A program made the position numbers and the translations under genes. A stretch of 64,000 nt of DNA from Pedobacter nutrimenti (GTDB taxonomy: Bacteria; Bacteroidota; Bacteroidia; Sphingobacteriales; Sphingobacteriaceae), in the NCBI RefSeq assembly GCF_003208655.1, contig NZ_QKLU01000003.1, positions 1 through 64,000 on the forward strand, given 5' to 3'. Position 1 is the first letter of the stretch. Each line of letters begins with the position of its first letter. A model generated the notes under the pieces. That model did no database searches. It worked only from the letters and a program-made list of their open reading frames with translations, and was not told the origin of the DNA. Of the stretch, positions 34,137 through 42,935 are shown one piece after another.

Positions 34137-34756
34137 TGATTGTAAAAAATATCGAAGCCAAAGTACGCCTTGCCACATTTTTGTCCGCAGGAAGTTTTAT
34201 CCTGGCCGTTGTCATCGTCCTGATCGTTTCCCTGTTTGCTTACAAACAGGTTGCAGACGCTCGAAAAAGCGTCTACGTGCTAGATGCAAACAGCGTACCG
34301 CTGCTAGCCAGGCAAACTGATCTTCAAATGAACCGCGCTGCGGAATATCGTTCGCACGTCAACCTTTTCCACAGTCTTTTCTTTTCGCTTACGCCTGATG
34401 ATAAGTATATCGAATATCAGATGAAAAGAGCGATGTACCTGGTCGATGAAAGTGGTGCACTTCAGTATAACAACCTTAAAGAAAAAGGATTTTTCAATTC
34501 AATTCTCTCCTCCAGTGCTGTGTTGACACTTCAGACCGATTCAATTTTTATTGATGAGGGTCTTAAGTATTTCCGTTACTACGGTCGCCAGAAAATAGAC
34601 CGTCGCAGCTCCACGATTATTCGTTCGCTCGTCACTGAAGGTTATCTAAAAGACCTGAAAATCCGCTCTGATAACAATCCCCATGCGGTACTTATTACCC
34701 GTTGGAAAACATTGGAAAATAAAGACATTGAAAATGTACAGAAAAACTCATTTTAA
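34136..34756 (+). CDS. traK: TraK conjugative transposon protein (VirB8-like)
   Basis: A 206-residue protein; ATG 34136 within the TraJ stop (TAATG) is chosen over an upstream extension. A short cytosolic N-terminus (MIVKNIEAKVRLATF) is followed by one membrane helix (AGSFILAVVIVLIVSLFAY) and a periplasmic domain containing EYRSHVNLFHSLFFSLTPDDKYIEYQ, the TraK signature. The topology is that of VirB8, an assembly factor of the inner-membrane complex. It overlaps TraL by 23 bases. Confidence 0.9.
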   Translation: MIVKNIEAKVRLATFLSAGSFILAVVIVLIVSLFAYKQVADARKSVYVLDANSVPLLARQTDLQMNRAAEYRSHVNLFHSLFFSLTPDDKYIEYQMKRAMYLVDESGALQYNNLKEKGFFNSILSSSAVLTLQTDSIFIDEGLKYFRYYGRQKIDRRSSTIIRSLVTEGYLKDLKIRSDNNPHAVLITRWKTLENKDIENVQKNSF

Positions 34757-35159
34757 ACCCCGCCCAAATCTTTTATACGAGCTCAGAAAAGAGTTCGGAG
34801 GGTACTTTCTCCGCTTGTCGGCTCTTTGGAAACTCGTCAGCTCCAGATACCCAACGCAAATATTTGCCCTCATGCTGGCGTCTATACTGTTTTCAGGCGT
34901 ATTCGCCTTTACGGTTATGAGGGTAAAAGAACCCAAGTCATTGCCATCGCTTTCCAGCTCAGGCACCAATGTAGCCCAGGGGTTCGGACAGATCATAGGT
35001 GCCGGGCAGGCATTTCAGAAAGTGCTTGATCTGCAAAATCAGATCAACACAGTACTGCACAAAGAAAAGCTGACTGCTGCCGATAGCCTTTTTGTCAAAG
35101 ATGCAATTCAGCAGTTGGAAATCATCCATAATGAGCTAAATATTAAACCAACACCCTAA
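34734..35159 (+). CDS. traL: TraL-like transfer protein
   Basis: A 141-residue protein starting at ATG 34734 inside traK; a longer frame exists but the shorter start fits the family layout. It has a cytosolic segment of about 40 residues, one membrane helix (IFALMLASILFSGVFAF) and a periplasmic tail with a predicted helical pair. It sits in the canonical TraL position between TraK and TraM and ends 2 bases before traM. Identification rests on position and topology more than on motif. Confidence 0.7.
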   Translation: MYRKTHFKPRPNLLYELRKEFGGYFLRLSALWKLVSSRYPTQIFALMLASILFSGVFAFTVMRVKEPKSLPSLSSSGTNVAQGFGQIIGAGQAFQKVLDLQNQINTVLHKEKLTAADSLFVKDAIQQLEIIHNELNIKPTP

Positions 35160-35161
35160 TT

Positions 35162-36382
35162 ATGAAGATCAATTTCAAGCAACCGCGATATGTGCTACCA
35201 CTGATCCTACTTCCTTTCCTATGCTTATTTTTTTACGCATGGAAAAGCAGCTTTGGAAAAGATGCACCCGTACAACAAAATGGAAATACGCTACAGGAAA
35301 CATTGGTGGATGTTTCCGAAGAGGTTAAAAACAAAGGTATTGAAGATAAGTTGGACGCTTACCGTAAGCAATACAAGGATGCCGATGGTTACACAGCAGT
35401 CGGTGGGATCGCAGACGAACAAACCAACAGGCAAAAAGTTCCAGACCTGTACAATCAAATGGAAAAAAGGATGTTGGATTCCATCGACCGGGAAATGAAA
35501 AGGAAATATGGTAACACAGCCGCCGAACCACGCACATCACATTCAACCTTTCCCAACGCAGTCCCTAAAACACAGCCACCAAAAACTTACGATACAGACC
35601 GAGACTTGGCAACTGCACTTTCCAAATTAAAGCAGCAACAATCGGCACCTACCACATCAGAGGTGCCTGGTAATAAGGGACAAACGGACCCCATGAAAAT
35701 TTTTCGGGAACAAATGTCACTGATCGACAGCATGGGCAAAGCAAACGACCCCGATTACAAATCAGAACAAGCCAGAGAAAAAGAGATGGCCCTTGCTGAA
35801 CGGGAGCTTAAAAATCAAAAAAAACTCAGCGTTTCTAAAACTTCGGCGTCCACGGCACTTTTCAATACCATTTCAGCTAATGGAGAAGATAGTTTTATCC
35901 GTGCCATAGTAGATCAGGACATCACTGGCTATGCAGGTTCTCGTCTACGTATCCGTCTGTTAGATGACATGACCGCAGGTCGGTTTTTAGTTAAAAAAGG
36001 TACATACCTATATGCCCAGATAACAGGCTTTAGCGGTCAACGGGTAAACCTATCAATTAGCTCCATTTTTCAAAATAACAATATACTACCTGTCCGACTT
36101 GACATCTACGATAATGACGGCCTGCCTGGGCTTTATGTCCCCGCATCTGCATTCCGTGAATTTTCAAAAGTACTTGGTAGCGATGCCAGCCAGGGTATGA
36201 CGATTCAACAGCAAGCTGAAAACAATAACCAGCTAGTCATGAGCATGCTGCAAAAAATGTTTCAATCTACTACAACGGCGGTTAGCAAACTGATCCGTAG
36301 CAATAAAGCCAAACTGAAATATAACACCCAGGTCTATCTTATTGACCCGCAAGAACTCAAAAACACTCAGAACAAGTATTAA
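35162..36382 (+). CDS. traM: TraM conjugative transposon protein (VirB10-like)
   Basis: A 406-residue protein with an N-terminal membrane anchor (YVLPLILLPFLCLFFYAW), a long polar, coiled-coil-prone linker (about 40-210) and a C-terminal beta domain. The segment ITGYAGSRLRIRLLDDMTAGRFLVKKGTYLYAQITGFSGQRV is the TraM signature and resembles the VirB10 barrel. It bridges the inner and outer membranes in the channel. Length is normal for the family. Confidence 0.92.
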   Translation: MKINFKQPRYVLPLILLPFLCLFFYAWKSSFGKDAPVQQNGNTLQETLVDVSEEVKNKGIEDKLDAYRKQYKDADGYTAVGGIADEQTNRQKVPDLYNQMEKRMLDSIDREMKRKYGNTAAEPRTSHSTFPNAVPKTQPPKTYDTDRDLATALSKLKQQQSAPTTSEVPGNKGQTDPMKIFREQMSLIDSMGKANDPDYKSEQAREKEMALAERELKNQKKLSVSKTSASTALFNTISANGEDSFIRAIVDQDITGYAGSRLRIRLLDDMTAGRFLVKKGTYLYAQITGFSGQRVNLSISSIFQNNNILPVRLDIYDNDGLPGLYVPASAFREFSKVLGSDASQGMTIQQQAENNNQLVMSMLQKMFQSTTTAVSKLIRSNKAKLKYNTQVYLIDPQELKNTQNKY

Positions 36383-36394
36383 CCCATATTTTTT

Positions 36395-37225
36395 ATGAAA
36401 AAATTAATCTTTTTTTTAGTGGCCATCTTATGGGTGGCCCAGGGGCTTTATGCACAAATCCCAGCAGGAGTATACCGCAAAGATCTACCAGATATTCTGA
36501 TCAGTCGGGATATTTCATTGCACTTTATTTCTCCCGAACCCATTCAATATGTTGACATATCCACCCACGCAGTTGCGGGCGATCTGCCTTTAAAGAATGT
36601 ATTGCGCTTAAAGATAATTCCAGATGTCAAGATGCCCTTAGATGAGCCTGGTGTAGTAACCATTGTTGGCGAAAGTTTTATTGCTCAATATAACCTGCGC
36701 TATGTGGATGACCAATCACTTATCGTCCCCACACAAGTGAATATATTACCGGAACATACCCAGCCGCTGGACGTCCCTGGAATTTCACTAACAACCAGGC
36801 AGATGCAGGATTTTGCCATTCAGATTCTACAGAAACCATCTGGTAAGTCTGTGCGAAAGGCAAAGGCTTTCGGTTTAAAGGCCAAACTGAACCATGTGTA
36901 TGCCGCAGGTGATCACATATTTCTTGATATCACATATTTTAACAATAGCAACTTGCCTTACGATGTGGACGAACAGCGCTTCAAAATCGAAGATAAAAAG
37001 ATTACAAAAGCAACAAACGTACAATCTGTAGAAATTAAGCCCGTATGGCAACTGTATCCAAACAGCATATTTAAGAAGCAATACCGAAATATCTATGTCC
37101 TGAAAAAGGTAACCTTTCCGGGTAATAAGTTGCTAAATATTGAACTGACTGAAAAACAGATTTCCGGGAGGGTGCTTACCCTAGAAATGAAATACAGTGA
37201 TATTCTGAAAGCAGACAGTTTATAA
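36395..37225 (+). CDS. traN: TraN conjugative transposon protein (DUF4138, VirB9-like)
   Basis: A 276-residue exported protein with signal peptide (LIFFLVAILWVAQGLYAQ) and a beta-rich mature part. DISLHFISPEPIQYVDIS followed by LPLKNVLRLKII and the C-terminal NHVYAAGDHIFLDITYFNNSNLPYDVDEQRFKIED are typical of DUF4138/TraN. It is the VirB9-like component that packs on TraM near the outer membrane. It is the last core channel gene before the coupling protein. Confidence 0.92.
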   Translation: MKKLIFFLVAILWVAQGLYAQIPAGVYRKDLPDILISRDISLHFISPEPIQYVDISTHAVAGDLPLKNVLRLKIIPDVKMPLDEPGVVTIVGESFIAQYNLRYVDDQSLIVPTQVNILPEHTQPLDVPGISLTTRQMQDFAIQILQKPSGKSVRKAKAFGLKAKLNHVYAAGDHIFLDITYFNNSNLPYDVDEQRFKIEDKKITKATNVQSVEIKPVWQLYPNSIFKKQYRNIYVLKKVTFPGNKLLNIELTEKQISGRVLTLEMKYSDILKADSL

Positions 37226-37288
37226 AATGTCCAAATAATGGGAGTCTCCATTGAGCTCCCTTTATCCATTAAAAGCAAAACTTGATAT

Positions 37289-39328
37289 ATGGAAGAAACC
37301 AAGGAACAGCAGAGCCTTTACAAGTTCCTGCAATTTGGTATCTATTTGTCCGTCTTGATCGAAGTTTTCCTGTTTTTTTACGCCAGTAAATTTTTAACAC
37401 AGGATTATACGGACAAATTTAACCTACGCTTTTTTGTAATCAGGCTTGCCAGATTACCATTTTACCACCAGCTCATTTACAGCAAACTATTTACTCTACT
37501 GTTGATTTGCCTGGTTTCAGTAGGTACGCTCAGCAGAAAAAACAAAGACCTCAATCCCAAAAATCATATTGTTTATCCACTTGTAGCTGGTCTTATCGTT
37601 TTCTTTTCGGGAATCTTGTTTCAGGGAAAACATACACCGGCCATTTGGATGGGTGCTGGCTGGTCTGATCTGCTGTACATCGTCACCGCAATTTTCGGAA
37701 CCTTACTGATCCATATCGCTATGGATAATGTATCGAAGATCATCAGTTCAAAACTTGGTAAAGATAAATGGAACATTGAGGGGGAATCCTTTATGCAACC
37801 CGTCAAACCGATTGAGACACCGTATTCGGTGAATATACCTATGTTATTCTATTATAAAAAGAAGGTACATAAAGGATTCATTCCGCTGGCAAATTTATTC
37901 AGAAGCCTGCTTTTAATATCAGTTCCCGGTGGGGGTAAAACTTTTTCAGTTATTATTCCAATAATAAAGCAATTCATCGCCAAATCTTTCACTTTATGCA
38001 TTTATGATATAAAATATCCTGACTTGGCCAAGGTTGCCTATCACCATTATTTATTGGCAAAACAAAAAGGGAAATGCCTTGATTATAAATTCCACGTTAT
38101 CAATCTAAATGAAGTTGAAAAAAGCGAACGAGTAAACCCCTGGAAAAGGCAATACCTCAATACTCTTGCCGATGCCTCTGAAACAGCAGAAGCCTTAGTT
38201 GAGGCCATGAAAAAAGGTGACCGTTCGGGGGGCAGTGACCAGTTCTTTACACAATCCGCTATCAATTTTCTGGCCGCATGCATTTATTTTTTCAGCAGCT
38301 ACGAAGATGGTCGGTATTCAAGCCCTCCGCATGTGCTTTCTTTTTTAAACCTTTCCTATGATGACATTTTCAGCGCACTTTTTTCTGAACCGGAACTGGT
38401 ACCACTACTTTCCCCATTTAAAAGTGCTTATCAGGCCAAAGCTTTCGATCAGTTAGAAGGACAAGTAGGTACCCTTAAAATCTTTATCAGCAGATTGGCT
38501 ACAAAAGAAACTTTTTGGGTATTCAGCGGGGATGATTTCGAGCTAAAAATAAGTGATCCTAAAAACCCGTCAATTTTGGTGCTCGCCAACGATCCTTTGA
38601 CACAAAGTACTAATTCAGCCTGCTATTCCCTTGTGCTAAATAGGGTAACTAAACTGGTAAACACTAAAGGCAATTTACCCGTTGGACTTGTCATAGATGA
38701 GGCCCCAAGTCTCTATATTTTTCGAATTGAGCAGGTTTTAAGTCAAGCAAGAAGCAATTTGGTTGCGTCTGTACTCGGAATCCAAAGCCTTCAACAATTT
38801 CAGCAGCAATATGGTAAAGAAACTGCTGCTACTATCACTTCTGTGGTCGGTAATGTGCTATCTGGATCTGTACAGAACAAGGATACGTTAGATTGGTTGG
38901 AACGACTATTTGGCAAGGTAAAACAGGAAGGTGAAAGTCTGAGTATCGACCGGACGAAAGTCTCTGTTTCCCTGAGTGAAAAACTTGAACCGCTGATTCC
39001 TGCTGGCAAGATTGCGAACCTCCGAGCTGGCGAAATGGTGGGTTTGATCGCGTCAGATGCCGTTGAAACCTATACAGGGAAATACCAGCCCTCGGCAGTA
39101 AACTGTCGGGTAAATCTGGATGTAGAGTCTATCAAAAAAGAAGAACAAAGCTATCGGTCCTTGCCAATCTATTACGATTTCAAAGGCAGAAAAGAGGAAA
39201 TACTCCGGCAGAACTTTCAAAAGATTAATGAGGAAGTGCAGCAGGTTGTAAAACAGTTCAGAATTGCTCAGACATCAGTTGGTGTACCTCAGCCTAAAGG
39301 AATAATGAAGCAAACCTTTAACAAATAA
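37289..39328 (+). CDS. Type IV coupling protein (VirD4/TraG-like, MobC of CTnDOT)
   Basis: A 679-residue ATPase with four N-terminal membrane helices (about 10-155). Walker A ISVPGGGKTFSVIIP lies near residue 210 and Walker B VGLVIDEAPSL near 466, followed by ILSQARSNLVASVLGIQSLQQFQ-like sequence typical of VirD4 proteins. It brings the relaxase-DNA complex to the secretion channel. Bacteroidetes elements encode it as MobC beside mobA/mobB; here it is at the end of the tra operon, which is common in Sphingobacteriaceae. Confidence 0.92.
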   Translation: MEETKEQQSLYKFLQFGIYLSVLIEVFLFFYASKFLTQDYTDKFNLRFFVIRLARLPFYHQLIYSKLFTLLLICLVSVGTLSRKNKDLNPKNHIVYPLVAGLIVFFSGILFQGKHTPAIWMGAGWSDLLYIVTAIFGTLLIHIAMDNVSKIISSKLGKDKWNIEGESFMQPVKPIETPYSVNIPMLFYYKKKVHKGFIPLANLFRSLLLISVPGGGKTFSVIIPIIKQFIAKSFTLCIYDIKYPDLAKVAYHHYLLAKQKGKCLDYKFHVINLNEVEKSERVNPWKRQYLNTLADASETAEALVEAMKKGDRSGGSDQFFTQSAINFLAACIYFFSSYEDGRYSSPPHVLSFLNLSYDDIFSALFSEPELVPLLSPFKSAYQAKAFDQLEGQVGTLKIFISRLATKETFWVFSGDDFELKISDPKNPSILVLANDPLTQSTNSACYSLVLNRVTKLVNTKGNLPVGLVIDEAPSLYIFRIEQVLSQARSNLVASVLGIQSLQQFQQQYGKETAATITSVVGNVLSGSVQNKDTLDWLERLFGKVKQEGESLSIDRTKVSVSLSEKLEPLIPAGKIANLRAGEMVGLIASDAVETYTGKYQPSAVNCRVNLDVESIKKEEQSYRSLPIYYDFKGRKEEILRQNFQKINEEVQQVVKQFRIAQTSVGVPQPKGIMKQTFNK

Positions 39329-39356
39329 CAAATTAATCACCTAACAACTATATTTT

Positions 39357-39782
39357 ATGGAACAACTTCTTGGCACTTATGCGCAGGTGCATCCATTACT
39401 AAACGACCCGGCAGGCAAGCAGGGTCAGATTGGTATGATAACAGATATAGATATTGAGGGAGACAATGTTTACATAAGCTTTGAAAAAGGACAACAGGCA
39501 CTATATAGCAGTAATGCCTTATTTGTCTTGAAAAAATCTGATGAAATAAGCACAAATGCAATTTCAAATTTTCAAAAACTGTCAAAGGAAGATTTTAAAA
39601 CGCTTTTAGAAATCAGTTTGAAGGCACAGTCAATCTTTCCAATAAACCACAAAACTGCTCTTGAAATGTCAACTACAAATAATGCAGTTAGAGCCCATAG
39701 CCAGAATTTACTTCAAGATAAATTGGGCTTAGTCAACAATAATCAGGTTGAAGTTGAACAACGTCCAATTCACAGGCGCTAA
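39357..39782 (+). CDS. Small protein with N-terminal SH3-like domain (copy 1)
   Basis: A 141-residue soluble protein. The N-terminal segment AQVHPLLNDPAGKQGQIGMITDIDIEGDNVYISFEKGQQALYSSNALFVL looks like a KOW/SH3-type small barrel. The rest is helical and polar. It shares this N-terminal pattern with the next gene product, 11 bases downstream. No known function; it may be a cytosolic accessory for DNA handling or regulation. Confidence 0.6.
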   Translation: MEQLLGTYAQVHPLLNDPAGKQGQIGMITDIDIEGDNVYISFEKGQQALYSSNALFVLKKSDEISTNAISNFQKLSKEDFKTLLEISLKAQSIFPINHKTALEMSTTNNAVRAHSQNLLQDKLGLVNNNQVEVEQRPIHRR

Positions 39783-39793
39783 ATAATTTAGAA

Positions 39794-40213
39794 ATGGAAG
39801 AACTTTTGAACAAATCAGTAATGGTACATCCATTAACTGATGATCCAATGCGTATGCAAGGTCAGGTCGGGTTAATTGCTCAAATCAACCTCAAAAATGA
39901 TGAAGTGCATGTACAATTTCCTTACAATAATATTGGGGTTTATAGTACTAACGCCCTACTTTCCTTACAACCAAAAGAAATGGTTTTGGCAACTATACAG
40001 ACAAAATTGCTCGAACTAGACCCCAAAGATGTAAGGATACTACTGGATATTTACAGACTGCAAAATATTGGACAAACAGGAGCAATTGAAGAAGCACTTC
40101 GGTGGGCCATCGGCTTTGAGGAAGTTGGCAAAAATTCCCTTGTTACCTTGGAGGATTTCATCAAATGTGGGCTAGCAGATGAAATCGAAATTCAATCTTC
40201 TCGTAGCCGATGA
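39794..40213 (+). CDS. Small protein with N-terminal SH3-like domain (copy 2)
   Basis: A 139-residue paralogue of the preceding protein: VMVHPLTDDPMRMQGQVGLIAQINLKNDEVHVQFPYNNIGVYSTNALLSL matches its first half. The C-terminal half differs and is helical (LDPKDVRILLDIYRLQ). It overlaps the M23 peptidase gene by 4 bases, so both are translated together. Function unknown. Confidence 0.6.
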   Translation: MEELLNKSVMVHPLTDDPMRMQGQVGLIAQINLKNDEVHVQFPYNNIGVYSTNALLSLQPKEMVLATIQTKLLELDPKDVRILLDIYRLQNIGQTGAIEEALRWAIGFEEVGKNSLVTLEDFIKCGLADEIEIQSSRSR

Positions 40214-40716
40214 ACCCTCGAATATTCGTGTTGCATGTCGTTGTCCATTTTTTACTGACTCATTCAGCTGTAGCTATAGCACAAATTAATGACCAATATC
40301 GTAGTAGCTTACCGTTAATAAATTTACGTGTGACCTCTGGTTTTGGATACCGCGTACATCCGGTGACTAATAAGTATGACCTGCATAGAGGCGTTGACTT
40401 TGCTGCCCGTTGTGATCCGGTACTAAATATTTTGGACGGAACTGTAACGGATACAGGTTTTAATCCAATCCTGGGCAAATATGTGAGAATTTCTCATGGA
40501 GACTTTCAAAGTATTTACGGACACCTTTCCCAGATCTTGGTCATACCAGGTGAGCCTGCAACAGCAGGTCAGGTCATAGGTGTCACCGGAACAACAGGCC
40601 GGGTGACCGGAGAACACCTGCATTTCAGCATCAGGTTTAAGGATAAATACATCAACCCATTACATTTTTTAAGGTCACTGTTACTGCCCGAACAGCTAGG
40701 CCAAACCATCAATTAA
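40210..40716 (+). CDS. M23-family peptidoglycan peptidase
   Basis: A 168-residue exported LytM/M23 metallopeptidase. A signal peptide (about 1-25) is followed directly by the catalytic domain: GFGYRVHPVTNKYDLHRGVDFAA supplies the first His and Asp ligands (His near 58, Asp near 62), and EHLHFSIRF the second HxH (about 134-136). Such a hydrolase would open the cell wall for channel assembly, the role VirB1 plays elsewhere. Only the domain core is present. Confidence 0.88.
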   Translation: MNPRIFVLHVVVHFLLTHSAVAIAQINDQYRSSLPLINLRVTSGFGYRVHPVTNKYDLHRGVDFAARCDPVLNILDGTVTDTGFNPILGKYVRISHGDFQSIYGHLSQILVIPGEPATAGQVIGVTGTTGRVTGEHLHFSIRFKDKYINPLHFLRSLLLPEQLGQTIN

Positions 40717-40722
40717 TTACTT

Positions 40723-40884
40723 ATGGAACAACATTTAAGAACCCTGCAAGATAAATTAAATACACTTGCAGCTGGCCAGGCTATTGGCCTTACAGCCGCA
40801 GAAGCGGCCATTTATGGCGTAGACTATGCAGACGAACTGCCAGAAGAAGATGCCCCTCAGGAGGTAGGAGAAGATGGCGAATGA
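40723..40884 (+). CDS. Small acidic protein of 53 residues
   Basis: ATG 40723 opens a 53-codon frame ending at TGA 40882-40884, overlapping the ArdC-like start (40874) by 11 bases. The product is MEQHLRTLQDKLNTLAAGQA..., one helix followed by a very acidic tail (ELPEEDAPQEVGEDGE). It starts 6 bases after the M23 gene. Its tight fit between two genes and sensible composition make it likely real; it may be a DNA mimic or coupling leader for ArdC. Confidence 0.5.
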   Translation: MEQHLRTLQDKLNTLAAGQAIGLTAAEAAIYGVDYADELPEEDAPQEVGEDGE

Positions 40885-42100
40885 TAAGATTAAGGCCATG
40901 CACATACAGGTGGCCGAAAAACTCATTGAACAGCTGAAAGCCGGAACTGCTCCCTGGCAAAAACCTTGGAACAGCGATGATCTTCCATCTTTTGAGCTCC
41001 CTTACAATGCCGTCACTGGAAACCGCTATAAAGGTATTAATACCTTTTCCTTGTTGCTTAACGGTTACGAAGATCCTCGATGGATAACCTTTAACCAGGC
41101 ATCCGCCAACCAGTGGAGTGTCAAGAAAGGTGAAAAGGCTTCTCTAATCCAGTTTGTTAAAACAACTGATTTAGTGGCCAAAAGGGATGAAAGTGGTAAA
41201 CCTATGTTGAACGATGATGGTAAACCCATCAAGATTTCTATAAAACTGGATCGCCCAATCATTACCACCGCCTGGGTATTCAATGCTGCGCAGGTAAATG
41301 GGATTCCCATCCTACAAAAACCAGACATCCAAGAGTTAGGTTGGAAGCCATTAGAACGAGCAGAAAAACTGATTGCGAGTTCTGGCGCCGATATTATCCA
41401 TCGGGCCGGAGACGATGCATTTTACAGCCCGTTCAAGGATCAGATTACTATGCCGCTGAAAGAGCAGTTTGATGCTCCAGACAAGTATTATGCAACGGCT
41501 CTTCATGAACTGGGCCATTGGACTGGACATAAGGACAGATTGGACCGTAGTATAATGAATCAGTTTGGCTCCGAAGCATATGCCCGTGAGGAATTACGTG
41601 CAGAAATCGCTTCTCTGCTGATCGGTCAGGAATTGCGGATCGGACATGACCCCAGACAGCACACCGCTTATGTGGATAGTTGGATTAAGGTCTTGCAGGA
41701 CACACCCTTTGAAATACATGCCGCTGCTACTGACGCTGAGAAAATTCTCAATTACCTCACAGGTTTAGAACAAAAAAGGGAAGTTAAAACTGAGTTGCAA
41801 AATATACCGGAGTCGAAGGGATCAAGAAATCAGACAAACTCTAAATATCTGTCATCAGGTGACGAAATTGCTTATAACAATACAATTTACAAAGTAAATG
41901 GTCATCTGAAACAGGGTCGTCTACGCATGGAGGACTTGAACTCAGGACACAACTTTGTGCTTTCTAAAAATGATATGCTGTATGGTTCTTTGCTTCAGGT
42001 AAAACAGCAATCTCAGGACAAAACCCGCACAATTGATGGGACTGATACTTCCATTTCTCAGGAAGCTGACACAGCAATTGCTATTGTGGCAAGACGCTAA
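40874..42100 (+). CDS. ArdC-like antirestriction protein with zincin-like metallopeptidase domain
   Basis: A 408-residue protein. The N-terminal DUF1738/ArdC ssDNA-binding domain (about 5-130, AEKLIEQLKAGTAPWQKPW and ITFNQASANQWSVKKGEKAS) is followed by a zincin-like domain with HELGHWTGH (about 211-219) and a downstream Glu in YAREELRAEIASLLIG. The last about 110 residues are extra and contain a small beta segment (GDEIAYNNTIYKVNGHLKQGRLRMED). ArdC proteins protect incoming single-stranded DNA from restriction and are common on conjugative elements. The extended C-terminus is less usual. Confidence 0.88.
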   Translation: MANDKIKAMHIQVAEKLIEQLKAGTAPWQKPWNSDDLPSFELPYNAVTGNRYKGINTFSLLLNGYEDPRWITFNQASANQWSVKKGEKASLIQFVKTTDLVAKRDESGKPMLNDDGKPIKISIKLDRPIITTAWVFNAAQVNGIPILQKPDIQELGWKPLERAEKLIASSGADIIHRAGDDAFYSPFKDQITMPLKEQFDAPDKYYATALHELGHWTGHKDRLDRSIMNQFGSEAYAREELRAEIASLLIGQELRIGHDPRQHTAYVDSWIKVLQDTPFEIHAAATDAEKILNYLTGLEQKREVKTELQNIPESKGSRNQTNSKYLSSGDEIAYNNTIYKVNGHLKQGRLRMEDLNSGHNFVLSKNDMLYGSLLQVKQQSQDKTRTIDGTDTSISQEADTAIAIVARR

Positions 42101-42128
42101 ATCATCACAAAATTTCAATCTGTTAATT

Positions 42129-42935
42129 ATGGAAACATTTATCAAGGAAAATGAGTTGCCTATTAAAGAACTCGAAAAGCTAGGACTTTACCAGGAAGGT
42201 AAGTTGAATCTAAGCAATGAAGATGTCGACGCATTGCTAGCGGGACGAAGAACAGACATGCGCAGCATGTTTCATTTGAAGATGGATGGTTTTGAAATCC
42301 GACAACTGGATGCCAAACTATCCCTTAATCGCAACCCTGATGGCACCGTCACGCTGAACCTGCACCCCATCTATAAGGAGGTCAAACCACATCCATTGCT
42401 CAGCGAGGAAGAAGCCAGGGTACTTCTGGACGGTAAACTACAATCGATACAGAAAGTTTATGAGCAGGCCGATAAAAAACTGGCGATGCTGATTATCGAA
42501 TACGACAAGCAAACCAGAGAATTTGTCTCCTACCATCCTGAGCAGGTTGAAGCTCCTATAAAAATCAACGGGCAAGTGATGTCAGAGGAACAGCAGAAAG
42601 CATTTCAACGCGGAGATGTAATAGAATTGGACGAAGGCACTCGCATCCAGCACAGCGCGACCGACAGCAAGGGGATCAGGTCAGACAGAAAGGCATTGAT
42701 ACTTTCGGTATTAATGGACGGCGGTATTTCTTATTTACTGCTCCGTGGTATTCGCAACCTTGCCGGGAATAAGGACGGCCAAAAAGAAGAATACACCAAA
42801 GGTTATAATCAGGCCCTAGCTGATAGTATGGTAGGAAAACCTAAAAGAGAAAAGGAAATGACCGTGGGCGAGCATAAAGACTATGAAACAGGTTCACAAT
42901 ATAGTCGAGGATACGGGCGCACCTCATCTCGCTAA
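42129..42935 (+). CDS. DUF4099/DUF3945-type mobile-element protein
   Basis: A 268-residue protein; ATG 42129 is preferred over an upstream frame overlapping the ardC-like gene. LPIKELEKLGLYQEGKLNLSNEDVDALLAGRRTDM is the DUF4099 pattern, and LDAKLSLNRNPDGTVTLNLHPIYKE plus LYDGKLQ-like segments follow the DUF3945 pattern. Such proteins are frequent on Bacteroidetes conjugative elements, sometimes fused to topoisomerase domains; here no topoisomerase is attached. The end YTKGYNQALADSM is polar. Function unknown. Confidence 0.7.
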   Translation: METFIKENELPIKELEKLGLYQEGKLNLSNEDVDALLAGRRTDMRSMFHLKMDGFEIRQLDAKLSLNRNPDGTVTLNLHPIYKEVKPHPLLSEEEARVLLDGKLQSIQKVYEQADKKLAMLIIEYDKQTREFVSYHPEQVEAPIKINGQVMSEEQQKAFQRGDVIELDEGTRIQHSATDSKGIRSDRKALILSVLMDGGISYLLLRGIRNLAGNKDGQKEEYTKGYNQALADSMVGKPKREKEMTVGEHKDYETGSQYSRGYGRTSSR

